This document shows positions 33,078-41,210 of a DNA stretch of 43,217 nt, piece by piece. Position 1 is the stretch's first letter. Each line of letters opens with the position of its first letter. The stretch covers positions 11,557-54,773 of the forward strand of contig JACNJD010000283.1 in NCBI GenBank assembly GCA_014382715.1, in the 5' to 3' direction. This stretch comes from Candidatus Desulfacyla euxinica. GTDB lineage: Bacteria; Desulfobacterota; DSM-4660; Desulfatiglandales; Desulfatiglandaceae. The translations under genes and the position numbers were made by a program. Under the pieces are notes generated by a model. It saw nothing but the letters and a program-made list of their open reading frames with translations, searched no databases and was not told the origin of the DNA.

Positions 33078-35335
33078 AAGAGGCTCTCCTTCTGGTAAAT
33101 GCCCTGGATTCCTTCCTCGGCTTTGTATACCTTACACATGATGGACTTGTACTGGCCCCCGCCAAAACCGCACTTGGCCTGGGTGCCGTCAGGAATCAAC
33201 TGGTTGATATTCACTTCCCACAACCCAAAGAGGTCTTCAGCCTTCTTCTCCGGAAGCCACCATCCGTGGGGAGTCTGGACCACTCTTGGATCAATACCGT
33301 TGAGATATTTTGCTTTCCGTTTACAGCGTCCATGCTGATTTTCCACCCAGACCCAGTCCTCATCCTGAATCCCCAGTGAGGCCGCTGTTTTCGGGTGAAT
33401 CTCCAGCACCGGATGCGGTTCCAGTTCTCGCAACGCCTTGATGTTGCGATGCTCTGCATGAAAATAAAGGATGCTTCGCCTCCCTGTGGAGAGAATCAGA
33501 GGATATTTCCTGGCCAGTTCGGGAGTGCTGTATGGGCTCATATGAGGCTCCTCATAAGAAGGTAGCGGGTCATATCCCATTCTCTCGAGGTGGGTTGAGT
33601 AGAGTTCCACCTTGCCTGTAGGGGTGTTAAATCCAGGTTTTCCATCTTCTCTGAGCAGGCCTTTCTCATGCCTTCTGTACGGCTGAGTGGGATGACCCTC
33701 GGGCGGAAATACCCAGCCCTTTTCTTTCAGTTGGTCATAGTTCAACCCTGAAGGTTTCAAAAAATCATCATATAGTTCCCGCAGGGACTTCCATTTCAGA
33801 TCGGGGTTAAATCGCCTGGCCATCTCGAGGCAGACTTCCTCATCAGGCTTGCAATCGGGTACCTCAATGGCCTTTTGCATGGCATTCAACGGGGTCCACC
33901 ATGCCCTGATCCCATCCCTCTCGGCCATACTTCCCGCCGGGAGGACCAGATCCGCCAGGGCCACGATGGTTGGATTCATGAATACATCAGAGATGGCAAT
34001 GAAATCGAGTCGGTTCAATGCCTTCTGGTATTTCCTGGGGTTGGCCGCAGAAGTGAGGATGTTGTTCCCAGCGATCCATGCACCTTTAATGGGATAGGGC
34101 TTGTCAGTAAGCATGGCCTGCAGGGTCATGTCCGCCTGGGCCCTCCAGTGAAATTCCCTGGCCACGGGGTAGACATCCGTACCGATCCGTTTCGCCATCT
34201 GTTCAGGGGGCATCACATCCCCGTAATACTTGGCAATTGCCTCCTTGCTCATGGGGTAGGGCGGAACATCGTAGGCCATTCTGGCAATGGCCATCCCACC
34301 GGGGACATCAATATTCCCGGTGATGGTCCAGAGGTGAATCACAGAGTTGGCCACCTGAGCCCCCTCCGGAGCCAGGTCCACTGGAACTCCCCATTGAATT
34401 GAGGCCGGTTTGCTTCTGGCAAACAGGCGGGCCGCTTCAATAATCTTTTCCTTGGGGATCCATGTAATTTGAGATACCTTTTCGGGCGGATATTCCTGAA
34501 CCCTTTCCGCAAGCTTGTCAAAGCCGTGGGTCCAGTTCTCTACAAACTCCCTGTCATAGAGCTTCTCATTTATGATGATGTGGAGCAAACCAAGAGCGAG
34601 GGCCCCGTCCGTGCCCGGTCGAATCTGAAGCCACAAATCCGCTTTGGATGCCACCCACGTATAAATGGGATCAATCACGATGGTCTTCGATCCACGCTTC
34701 ATGCAGTCAATGATCCAGGTAGCCATGAACCCGTCATTGCATGTGTTGGCGGGGTTCTGTCCCCATATCATGATGCACTCGGGCAGAACAAATTCCGGGT
34801 GATCGTATCGTTCCTGAAAGAACTGGGAGCAATCGGGAACGGCATAATCCCCCTGGGTCATACGCATACACACGAGCCTGGGATGGAAACACGAATTGCC
34901 GGTCAGTCCTCCCTGGAGCCAGTTGGGGCTGCCGTAGGAATAAGCCGCTAAAAGGAGCCATCCCCCCACATTTCTACCCGTCCCCTGAACAAAAATCATG
35001 GATTCAGCGCCGTACTGGTCGCGGATGCCGGTCATTTTGCCCTCCAGCATGTCGTATGCCTCATCCCAGGATATTTTCTCCCATTTATTCTCTCCACGCT
35101 TGCCCGCCCGTCTCAGCGGCGTACGAAGCCGATCAGGATGATATATGAAATCCTTTATGGTGAGTGCCCTCGGACAGAGCCTGCCATTATTATACGGATG
35201 ATCTGGATTCCCCTCCATCTTGATAAGCTTGCCGTCTTTCACGTGTATGAAAACACCGCATCCCCCGTGGCACCCAGGGCCCGCCGACCATGTGATGGTT
35301 TTAACTATTTTGTCCGCTTTAATGATCTCCTTCAT
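33074..35335 (-). CDS. Molybdopterin oxidoreductase (DMSO reductase family), catalytic subunit
   Basis: A 753-residue bis-MGD enzyme. The N-terminal Fe-S region has C22, C26 and C54 (GCHGGCGV ... GRLCPR), but no fourth cysteine upstream, where relatives usually have one. Residues S148-C149-F-H151 (GNSCFHPR) are near the expected Mo ligand. Further family segments are MIWGQNPANT, IVIDPIYTW, IRPGTDGALALGLLHIII, GNIDVPGGMA and the C-terminal LILSTGRRSILYFHAEHRN with a TPHGWWLPEKKAEDLF dinucleotide-binding end. No Tat signal is present, so it is probably cytoplasmic. Substrate unknown; hydroxylation, reduction or transhydroxylation are all open. Confidence 0.92.
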   Translation of the reverse strand: MKEIIKADKIVKTITWSAGPGCHGGCGVFIHVKDGKLIKMEGNPDHPYNNGRLCPRALTIKDFIYHPDRLRTPLRRAGKRGENKWEKISWDEAYDMLEGKMTGIRDQYGAESMIFVQGTGRNVGGWLLLAAYSYGSPNWLQGGLTGNSCFHPRLVCMRMTQGDYAVPDCSQFFQERYDHPEFVLPECIMIWGQNPANTCNDGFMATWIIDCMKRGSKTIVIDPIYTWVASKADLWLQIRPGTDGALALGLLHIIINEKLYDREFVENWTHGFDKLAERVQEYPPEKVSQITWIPKEKIIEAARLFARSKPASIQWGVPVDLAPEGAQVANSVIHLWTITGNIDVPGGMAIARMAYDVPPYPMSKEAIAKYYGDVMPPEQMAKRIGTDVYPVAREFHWRAQADMTLQAMLTDKPYPIKGAWIAGNNILTSAANPRKYQKALNRLDFIAISDVFMNPTIVALADLVLPAGSMAERDGIRAWWTPLNAMQKAIEVPDCKPDEEVCLEMARRFNPDLKWKSLRELYDDFLKPSGLNYDQLKEKGWVFPPEGHPTQPYRRHEKGLLREDGKPGFNTPTGKVELYSTHLERMGYDPLPSYEEPHMSPYSTPELARKYPLILSTGRRSILYFHAEHRNIKALRELEPHPVLEIHPKTAASLGIQDEDWVWVENQHGRCKRKAKYLNGIDPRVVQTPHGWWLPEKKAEDLFGLWEVNINQLIPDGTQAKCGFGGGQYKSIMCKVYKAEEGIQGIYQKESLL

Positions 35336-35422
35336 CTGGGTTACTCCTTTCGATCTTTTGGCTCCATTGAATATTCATGTTTGAATACCTCAGGACTATG
35401 TCGGTCAATTCCAAACAATGTT

Positions 35423-35950
35423 TCACATGCAGACCGGCCGGTCAGAATCCTGTTTACGCGCTTGAACAAAGGTTTTGACACCCAGTCGGAGCTCGAGATT
35501 GGCTATGAACTGCCGCTCCATTTTTTCCCGCTGCCCCCTGATGATGCTGTCATAAACCCGTTTCAACTGACCTTCGGCTTGCGCCCGGAGTTGGAAATCA
35601 ATCAGGGTTTCTTTTGGGCCGACCTGCTGAAACCCTATGGCAATTTTTAAGTGGGTAATCGTATCCCTTTTCAGTTTCCCAAACCTTTTCAGAGAGTCTC
35701 CCGCCTCGGTTCGACCTTCTATTTTTAGACAGCGGTTTTCTTCTCTCCGGGTAATTTTAACCTCGGCCTTGCTTTCCAGGGGGATCAACCCAAGTTTCAA
35801 CCGGAGATCACAGCGCAACGTATCGTCATCGATCAGCTGATATTTCGCCATGGTGGGCACACATGAGGCCACTGCCTCAATGTTGTTCAAGAAGTCCCAC
35901 ACAATACCAATCGACTTGTGTACTATCAGGTTTAGCCCTAAAGATATCAT
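35423..35950 (-). CDS. CoxG-like SRPBCC-fold protein
   Basis: A 175-residue protein of the CO dehydrogenase subunit G (CoxG)-like branch of the SRPBCC fold. It starts VHKSIGIVWDFLNNIEAVASCVPTMA, followed by alternating strands (CDLRLKLGLIPLESKAEVKITRR, DFQLRAQAEGQLKRVYDSIIRG). CoxG proteins accompany molybdenum hydroxylases and are linked to membrane recruitment or maturation, which fits the neighbouring molybdopterin gene. The start ATG has AAGG at good spacing. It is located 87 bp before the oxidoreductase. Confidence 0.8.
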   Translation of the reverse strand: MISLGLNLIVHKSIGIVWDFLNNIEAVASCVPTMAKYQLIDDDTLRCDLRLKLGLIPLESKAEVKITRREENRCLKIEGRTEAGDSLKRFGKLKRDTITHLKIAIGFQQVGPKETLIDFQLRAQAEGQLKRVYDSIIRGQREKMERQFIANLELRLGVKTFVQARKQDSDRPVCM

Positions 35951-35975
35951 GGGTTACCTTCAATGCGTTTTGCCT

Positions 35976-37556
35976 TTATAATTCCCACCACTTGTCCAGA
36001 CCATGATCTTCTGCAATGATCTCTGCCGCAATAAGCCCGGCTGCGCCTATAATGCCGCCACCAGGATGACAGCAGGCGCCACTGAGATAGAGGTTTTTTA
36101 TAGGTGTTCTGAACTCCGCCAGTTCAGGTAGAGGCCTGAAATATTCGGTCTGCCCCAGGATCATACGCCCCATAAAAACCCCGCCCCCTTGCATGTTGGA
36201 GAGTTTTCTCTCTATATCCAAAGGTGAAAGGGCGTGCTTCATCAGGATTTTGTCATCGGTCAGATTGGGGGCATATGAGCGCCATTTCTCAATGCACAGA
36301 TCCATATAGGCATCTTTGATATGATCCCATCTCTCAGGGCCCCCGTCCCTCAGATTATAGGGAACCGGCTGCCAGATCAGCGCCGTATGCCTGCCTTCAG
36401 GGGCTTGCCCCGGATCAAAAAGGGTCGGCACAGAGCAGAACATCCCCAGATGTTGAGGTAGTTTTCCTTCTCTGATCTCGGACCAAAGGAGATGATAGTC
36501 TAAGGGCGTCTCCAGTCCGATATTCAACTTGAACGCATTGTCTATGTCGGGATCAAATTCTGCCGCCGTGTGAACAGGGGCCTCTTTCAATGCCAGATGT
36601 ACGCTGAAGATAGAAAATTCGTCTAACTTGAAATTCTGAACTTTTCTCACAAAGTCCTGCTCCAGATTTTCCTTTCCCACCAGATCCAGAATCGTCTGCT
36701 TCAGGTCCACGGCGCTGGCCACCAGGCGATTCGCCTTGAATCGTTCCCCCCCTGACACTTCAACGCCTTTGGCCTCGCCCTTGTCAATAAGGATCTTGCT
36801 CACCTCCCTGAATCCCAGGGCCGTTCCCCCGTGGCCGTAAAATGAACGCCAAAGGGCATGGGCAAGCACATGGGAACCACCCAAACAGATCTGGGAATGT
36901 TCCACCTGACTCACTACCAGGGGGATAACCGTTCCCAGCCCATGGTAATCGTGAGCAATCCCCCTCGGAATGGGGAGTTGGTGAAGAATAAGGGCTTTAA
37001 TGTGTGGGTTTTCAAAATACTCGTCCAGTACGTCAAAAGGACTCAACCTTCCCATCCTGAGGAAATCGAGCCCTTCCGGGCTAGACTCCAGGAACGCCAG
37101 TTGACCGGTGGGAGGCTGGGGCGGAGAATAGAGGGCCGGGATGACAACGGCCTCCATGAAATCCCTGTAATTCTCGTTCATCTGTCTATAGGCTTTGGCA
37201 TCGTGGGGCGACAACCGCGCAATGGACTCGCAGGTTTTATCCAGGGATGAATGGATGGTCACAGCGCCACCATCTGCCAGAGCAATGCCTGCCTGGACCG
37301 GGGGTTGGTAATATCTGGCATTGAGCTTTTCCAGGTCGAGATCAATAAAGGCCGGCATAACATTAATGGTGTCGTGAAAATAGGAATGGAGGTTGTGGAG
37401 AAATCCCGGGATTGTAATCTCTTCCGTGCTCAATCCCCCGCCCACTTCAGACCGCCTTTCCAGAATAAGGGTTTTCAGGCCGGCTCTCACCAGATAATTA
37501 CCCAATATCAAGCCGTTGTGACCCCCACCAATTATTATGGCGTCGTAATCCGACAT
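35976..37556 (-). CDS. CrtI/phytoene-desaturase-like FAD oxidoreductase 2
   Basis: A 526-residue flavoprotein, paralogue of 26372-27985. The FAD motif is DAIIIGGGHNGLILGNYLVRAG, then LERRSEVGGGLSTEE, the middle segment CLGGSHVLAHALWRSFYGHGG, and the C-terminal TPIKNLYLSGACCHPGGGIIGAAGLIAA. I chose ATG 37556, which has GAGG at 9-nt spacing and starts at the domain; ATG 37571 directly follows the upstream stop codon. The pair of oxidoreductases bracket the Mo enzyme and transporter, suggesting sequential steps on related intermediates. Confidence 0.88.
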   Translation of the reverse strand: MSDYDAIIIGGGHNGLILGNYLVRAGLKTLILERRSEVGGGLSTEEITIPGFLHNLHSYFHDTINVMPAFIDLDLEKLNARYYQPPVQAGIALADGGAVTIHSSLDKTCESIARLSPHDAKAYRQMNENYRDFMEAVVIPALYSPPQPPTGQLAFLESSPEGLDFLRMGRLSPFDVLDEYFENPHIKALILHQLPIPRGIAHDYHGLGTVIPLVVSQVEHSQICLGGSHVLAHALWRSFYGHGGTALGFREVSKILIDKGEAKGVEVSGGERFKANRLVASAVDLKQTILDLVGKENLEQDFVRKVQNFKLDEFSIFSVHLALKEAPVHTAAEFDPDIDNAFKLNIGLETPLDYHLLWSEIREGKLPQHLGMFCSVPTLFDPGQAPEGRHTALIWQPVPYNLRDGGPERWDHIKDAYMDLCIEKWRSYAPNLTDDKILMKHALSPLDIERKLSNMQGGGVFMGRMILGQTEYFRPLPELAEFRTPIKNLYLSGACCHPGGGIIGAAGLIAAEIIAEDHGLDKWWEL

Positions 37557-37571
37557 CCACTGGGTCCTCAT

Positions 37572-38294
37572 CTATTCGAAAATTTTTTCAAGGTCTTTCA
37601 AGTAGTCCAGTTCGACGACATTATACCCGCATTTCAGCTTTCTGTTCAGACGCAGATCCACCAGTTCACTGCGGAAATAGCGGCCATAGATTACCTCCCC
37701 GGTCAGAACGGGGACGGTACCCGAAAAAATAACCAGCCCATCAGTCTCTCCGTCCACCATCTTGGACATCACCATTTCGCGAATCTCTTCAGCCGAAATA
37801 ATGGTTGCCAGCGGCGCATTCTGGTACAGCACCTCTTCGTCCGAACCCTTAGGTTTCACCCAGCTTTGCAGGAGAAGTTCGTCCCAGTGGGGTTTGAGAT
37901 CCTCATAATCCCATACGGTCGTGGACAGCACGTTCCCGCATATCTGTTTGGAATGGACGATGCTGTGTCTTTCGATTTCTCTGTCCGTGTGGTCACTTCC
38001 AACAGCAACAAAAATGCGGCCTCTGTCAAGCAGAAGAACGAACTCGGCTTCACCGGAGCTCTTGCCCCCGATCACCTCAATATCATGATCCGCAGTAATG
38101 TTGTTCGAAAGCACCGGGAACAGAATCGGAACAAAAGGCGGCGGCGGCACGCCCTCTCGTCGCAGTTCCTCAATGTGGGCCTCAACTGCTTTCCTGTCCC
38201 TGCCCACGTACCCGGCATTAACCATCCGTCTTACGGTAAATTCCAGGGGTGTCAGAACATCATCTTTCAGCAATTTTAACCTGAGCTCTTTCAT
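37572..38294 (-). CDS. DUF2848-family protein
   Basis: A 240-residue protein matching DUF2848, a family related in fold to fumarylacetoacetate hydrolase-like proteins. Seen are AGYVGRDRKAVEAHIEELRREGVPPPP, the SGEAEFVLLLDRGRIFVAVGSDHTDREIE segment with its conserved GSDHTDR, HSKQICGN and a YQNAPLATII motif. ATG 38294 has GAGGGAG at good spacing; GTG 38303 is three codons upstream. It runs directly into the FAD oxidoreductase gene with no gap. Family function is undefined; a hydrolase or lyase on a small acid is a fair guess. Confidence 0.82.
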   Translation of the reverse strand: MKELRLKLLKDDVLTPLEFTVRRMVNAGYVGRDRKAVEAHIEELRREGVPPPPFVPILFPVLSNNITADHDIEVIGGKSSGEAEFVLLLDRGRIFVAVGSDHTDREIERHSIVHSKQICGNVLSTTVWDYEDLKPHWDELLLQSWVKPKGSDEEVLYQNAPLATIISAEEIREMVMSKMVDGETDGLVIFSGTVPVLTGEVIYGRYFRSELVDLRLNRKLKCGYNVVELDYLKDLEKIFE

Positions 38295-38418
38295 GGGTCT
38301 CACTCCCTCGTGGTTATCTTATTTATCGCCTTGGTTGATGCCTCTCCGTCGGCTGACCAACGTCTCTCTTTGCAGAAGAAGATCAGGATCGTTGAAAACG
38401 ACAGGTTTCAGGCCACGT

Positions 38419-38790
38419 CTATTTCTCTGCTGCACCGGCTCCGGATTCGAAATAGTGGATTTCAAAAATCAGACATCCGCCCTCACTTCTAAATGGCCCG
38501 TGGGGTGTGTGCGGTGGTCTGCATGCGTAGGTAAACGGGGAAAACGAATCCCCCTCCACTATGAGGTCTCCGGAAACGAGAAAGACCTCTTCCCAGCATT
38601 CATGCTCGAACGGCTCGGTTGTAAAGGCGCCGGGATCGAATCGCAACAGGCGTGTTCTGGATCCCGTTCCCTGTTCCTCATCCAGAGATCCGGCAAGGAT
38701 TTTCTGCTGGATCCCTTCGGGATAGCCGGGCGGGGTCTCCCAACCAGAAGAAAGGTCGGGGGTGAAAAATTCCAAATGCTCCTTAAACAT
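38419..38790 (-). CDS. Cupin-domain protein
   Basis: A 123-residue single-cupin protein. The metal-binding motif 1 is around PFEHECWEEVFLVSGDL, where a His and Glu are suitably placed, and motif 2 is RPPHTPHGPFRSEGG. The pattern is close to ChrR-like and small-molecule-binding cupins. It could be a dioxygenase, isomerase or ligand sensor; anaerobic context favours isomerase or sensing. It sits 39 bp after the nitrilase-family gene and 124 bp before the DUF2848 gene. Confidence 0.8.
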   Translation of the reverse strand: MFKEHLEFFTPDLSSGWETPPGYPEGIQQKILAGSLDEEQGTGSRTRLLRFDPGAFTTEPFEHECWEEVFLVSGDLIVEGDSFSPFTYACRPPHTPHGPFRSEGGCLIFEIHYFESGAGAAEK

Positions 38791-38829
38791 GATGGACCTC
38801 CTGTTCCTAATTTATTTTATTTTGACTCC

Positions 38830-39609
38830 CTACTGGATGGACCGAAAAATCCGGTCATCCAGGGCAGTAAAATCTTTCCTTGTTTCATGGACCAGATTCG
38901 GGTCAATCTCCGCAGTCACAAGGCAGCCGTCCTCTCCACCTTCAGCAATAATTTTCCCGAGAGGATCCACTATCATACTATGACCCGCATAGGGGGTGCC
39001 TCCATCAGATCCGGCACAGTTGCAGGACACCAGGTAGACAAAATTTTCATGGGCTCTCGCCCTGTTAAACAGACGCCACGCATCCAGGCGGGCAAGAGGC
39101 CAAGCAGAGGGTATGAGAAAGAAGAGCGCCCCCCTATCCACCATTTTTCGATAAAGCTCCGGAAAGCGAAGGTCATAACAGGTGGTCATACCGATTATTC
39201 CCCAGGGAGTTTCCCCCAGCCCCAGCTTATTTCCCGGCTTCAGCAGACGCCTTTCATCGGACTGGTATCCGAAAAGGTGTATCTTTCGATAGGTTGCTGC
39301 GATTTGTCCCTCGGGGTTTAAAAGGACCGCCGTATTGAACAGATTGTCTTCTTCCCTCTCCACCAGGCTCCCCATCAGGAGATAAGATTTCAGGGTAGCC
39401 GCTTTTTTCCCGAAGGCCTTTACAGTGGGGCCGTCTATCGCTTCACTCTCTCTTTGATACCGATCAAAAGAGAAATATCCGGAAGGCCACAACTCCGGCA
39501 GCAAAACCAGGTCACTCTCCGGGATATTATCCAGAAGTTTGAGGGTTGACTGAACGGCTTCTTCCTTGGGCTGATCTTTGATTTCAAGCTGGACGCTGGT
39601 CACACGCAT
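38830..39609 (-). CDS. Carbon-nitrogen hydrolase (nitrilase superfamily)
   Basis: A 259-residue hydrolase with the complete Glu-Lys-Cys triad: E39 (VLLPELW), K109 (YRKIHLFG) and C144 (MTTCYDLRFPELYR). The segment FNRARAHENFVYLVSCN and GHSMIVDPLGKIIAEGG also match. The short length and the CYDLRFPE motif place it nearer to the omega-amidase/carbamoylase-type branches than to classic nitrilases. It probably cleaves an amide or carbamoyl C-N bond of an imported compound or its product. It is first after gntR, 63 bp downstream. Confidence 0.9.
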   Translation of the reverse strand: MRVTSVQLEIKDQPKEEAVQSTLKLLDNIPESDLVLLPELWPSGYFSFDRYQRESEAIDGPTVKAFGKKAATLKSYLLMGSLVEREEDNLFNTAVLLNPEGQIAATYRKIHLFGYQSDERRLLKPGNKLGLGETPWGIIGMTTCYDLRFPELYRKMVDRGALFFLIPSAWPLARLDAWRLFNRARAHENFVYLVSCNCAGSDGGTPYAGHSMIVDPLGKIIAEGGEDGCLVTAEIDPNLVHETRKDFTALDDRIFRSIQ

Positions 39610-39672
39610 AATCTTTTACCCCGTTTGTTTTTTCGTGATTAGGAGCAGCATTGACACAATGGTGAAGATTCA

Positions 39673-40344
39673 TCATCTCTTTGTTGCGGTGGCCGGTACC
39701 TCAAGAAGATACCTTTCCGTGGTATCCAGATGATAATTCATGGCCGCAACGGCCTTGTCCTTTTCTTTATCATATAAGGCCTTGAGAACCATCTCATGCT
39801 CATTTACAACCTCCTGGTACCGGCCCTCATAAGACAGGGCCTTACTCCCAAAGATAGATATGAGGCTTCTAATGTTCTCAACTATTGATTCCAGGAGATG
39901 GTTGCCATAGCGTTTGATGAGGGCCATATGAAAACATTTATCAGCCTCGATGAAATCTTGGGCGCTTTCCTTTTTTGCCGTTTTCCTCATGGTTTTCAGG
40001 TGGATCCCCAGTTGGCTGAAGTCGCTTTTTGTTAATTCATAGACCAGCCGCTCAATGACGTAGCCTTCAATCATTTTACGGGTCTCAAAGAAGTCACTGA
40101 TCTCTTTTTCCGAAAACGTCTTCGTCTTAAAGCCCCGACCTTTTACCGCTACCATAAATCCCTCTGACGCCAGTTGAAGGAGGGCCTCCCTTACAGGCGT
40201 TCGAGAGACGCCCAGCATCTCTGCAAAATATTTGGCCGAGTAAATTTCATCGGGATGTATCTGCCCTGAATTGAACAGCATTTTTATATTATCATAGATT
40301 AAATCCTTAAGGGTGGTAGGCAGTTGTATTCTTGGGGCTTTCAT
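39673..40344 (-). CDS. GntR-family regulator, FadR/FCD branch
   Basis: A 223-residue transcriptional regulator with an N-terminal winged helix (YSAKYFAEMLGVSRTPVREALLQLASEGFMVAV) and a C-terminal all-helical FCD ligand-binding domain (SDFFETRKMIEGYVIERL, DFIEADKCFHMALI, NEHEMVLKAL, ending AMNYHLDTTERYLL). FCD proteins usually bind small organic acids and repress nearby catabolic genes. I chose ATG 40344, preceded by a GAGGTAGAGAG RBS; the longer frame to 40440 would translate the upstream repeat. It heads the collinear locus and is its likely controller. Confidence 0.92.
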   Translation of the reverse strand: MKAPRIQLPTTLKDLIYDNIKMLFNSGQIHPDEIYSAKYFAEMLGVSRTPVREALLQLASEGFMVAVKGRGFKTKTFSEKEISDFFETRKMIEGYVIERLVYELTKSDFSQLGIHLKTMRKTAKKESAQDFIEADKCFHMALIKRYGNHLLESIVENIRSLISIFGSKALSYEGRYQEVVNEHEMVLKALYDKEKDKAVAAMNYHLDTTERYLLEVPATATKR

Positions 40345-40395
40345 CTCTCTACCTCTTGTGGCCGGCTCAACGTCGGCAAACCTTTTGGCACTTGA

Positions 40396-40440
40396 GTAGC
40401 ATGCTACATGTAGCATGCTACATGCATCCAGGAAAGTCAA
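40396..40440 (-). promoter_or_regulatory. Palindromic heptamer array next to a -35-like box upstream of gntR
   Basis: Units GTAGCAT, GCTACAT, GTAGCAT, GCTACAT, GCATCCA run from 40396 to 40430. They create two palindromes: GTAGCATGCTAC (40396-40407) and ATGTAGCATGCTACAT (40408-40423). On the minus strand a TTGACT box (40440-40435) lies 11 bp upstream. It could be the operator of the GntR protein, overlapping its promoter, but no good -10 box is visible. The 7-bp period equally fits the repeat family seen elsewhere. Confidence 0.4.
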
Positions 40441-40519
40441 GCTTTTACGCGAGCGGAACGTTTCCTGAGCCCTGTAAAATTTCGACTATATCTTTTTATG
40501 ACGGACGGAGGGATTGAAT

Positions 40520-40588
40520 ATGAAAAAATCTTATCCTGATGGTTCAAAACAGGAAGGTGAACGGAAGGATGGTAAAAAATTTGGATAA
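40520..40588 (+). CDS. Possible 22-residue MORN-like small protein or remnant
   Basis: ATG 40520 follows a strong GGAGG (spacing 7) and opens a 22-codon frame ending in TAA. The residues YPDGSKQEGERKDGKKFG match a single MORN repeat (Y-x-G-x-x-E-G-x-x-K-D-G-K-x-x-G). MORN proteins normally have many repeats, so this is more likely the surviving start of a decayed gene than a working protein. The strong RBS is the main support. Confidence 0.3.
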   Translation: MKKSYPDGSKQEGERKDGKKFG

Positions 40589-40661
40589 ATAGTTGACCAG
40601 GCCCCTCTTTACTAAATTGTTCCCCAAAGAAAAGACGTGAAACCAGGTTTTCTACGCCGAA

Positions 40662-41210
40662 TCAATCCACCAGCATGAGCGCGTAAAGGTTTCTCGGATC
40701 ACCTTTTTCCTTTAATGTTTCGATGAAAAATCCGTTGTTGCGAACCGTTTGGTACACATCAATCCCGACCGCTTCCATGGCCGGCCTGCTATTGTTCCCA
40801 TGAAGGCAGGGTTCTCCCTTTCCCTTGGCACATTCCTTACAGAGGTGGCAGGGGCCTGCAAGGAAAAGCAGGGCCTTGTAATACCCGTCTTTGAACATCT
40901 CCCCTTCAAGATCGACAAGCATGTCAAAAAACTTTAATACATTGCGGCCGCCTTTTTCTTTACTCCCCGGGATCGACTCCACATGAAACAGAATAGCCCT
41001 CTGATAGCAGTCGATAACGGCCTGAGTCTGCTCCGGCGTTGGCGTGTCGGGCGGACAGCCGTAGCTCTTTCCATAGCCGCTGCAGCCGAACTGACATTTT
41101 AATCTAACCCAGGGGGCTGTCACCACAGTGCTGGGATGGATCGGTTTTGCCTGGGTGGCGTAACTTTCCAGGGCGATGTCGCAGTATTTCTTCAAATCCG
41201 AGATCTCCAT
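40662..41210 (-). CDS. DUF2284-family predicted metal-binding protein
   Basis: A 182-residue protein of DUF2284, common in anaerobes. Cys-rich motifs are LKCQFGCSGYGKSYGCPP (three Cys) and GPCHLCKECAKGKGEPCLHGNN (four Cys), followed by RPAMEAVGIDVYQTVRNNGF. The layout suggests one or two iron-sulfur or zinc sites. The function is unknown; members are often beside corrinoid, methyltransferase or redox genes. A weak minus-strand promoter (TTGATT, 17 bp, TATAGA at 41351-41323) lies upstream, and the start has a GAGAGGAAG RBS. Confidence 0.88.
   Translation of the reverse strand: MEISDLKKYCDIALESYATQAKPIHPSTVVTAPWVRLKCQFGCSGYGKSYGCPPDTPTPEQTQAVIDCYQRAILFHVESIPGSKEKGGRNVLKFFDMLVDLEGEMFKDGYYKALLFLAGPCHLCKECAKGKGEPCLHGNNSRPAMEAVGIDVYQTVRNNGFFIETLKEKGDPRNLYALMLVD

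Noticed and set aside
37251..39321. Two long plus-strand frames (342 and 407 codons)
   Set aside because: Antisense to the DUF2848, cupin and nitrilase genes, with no recognised motif and no RBS.
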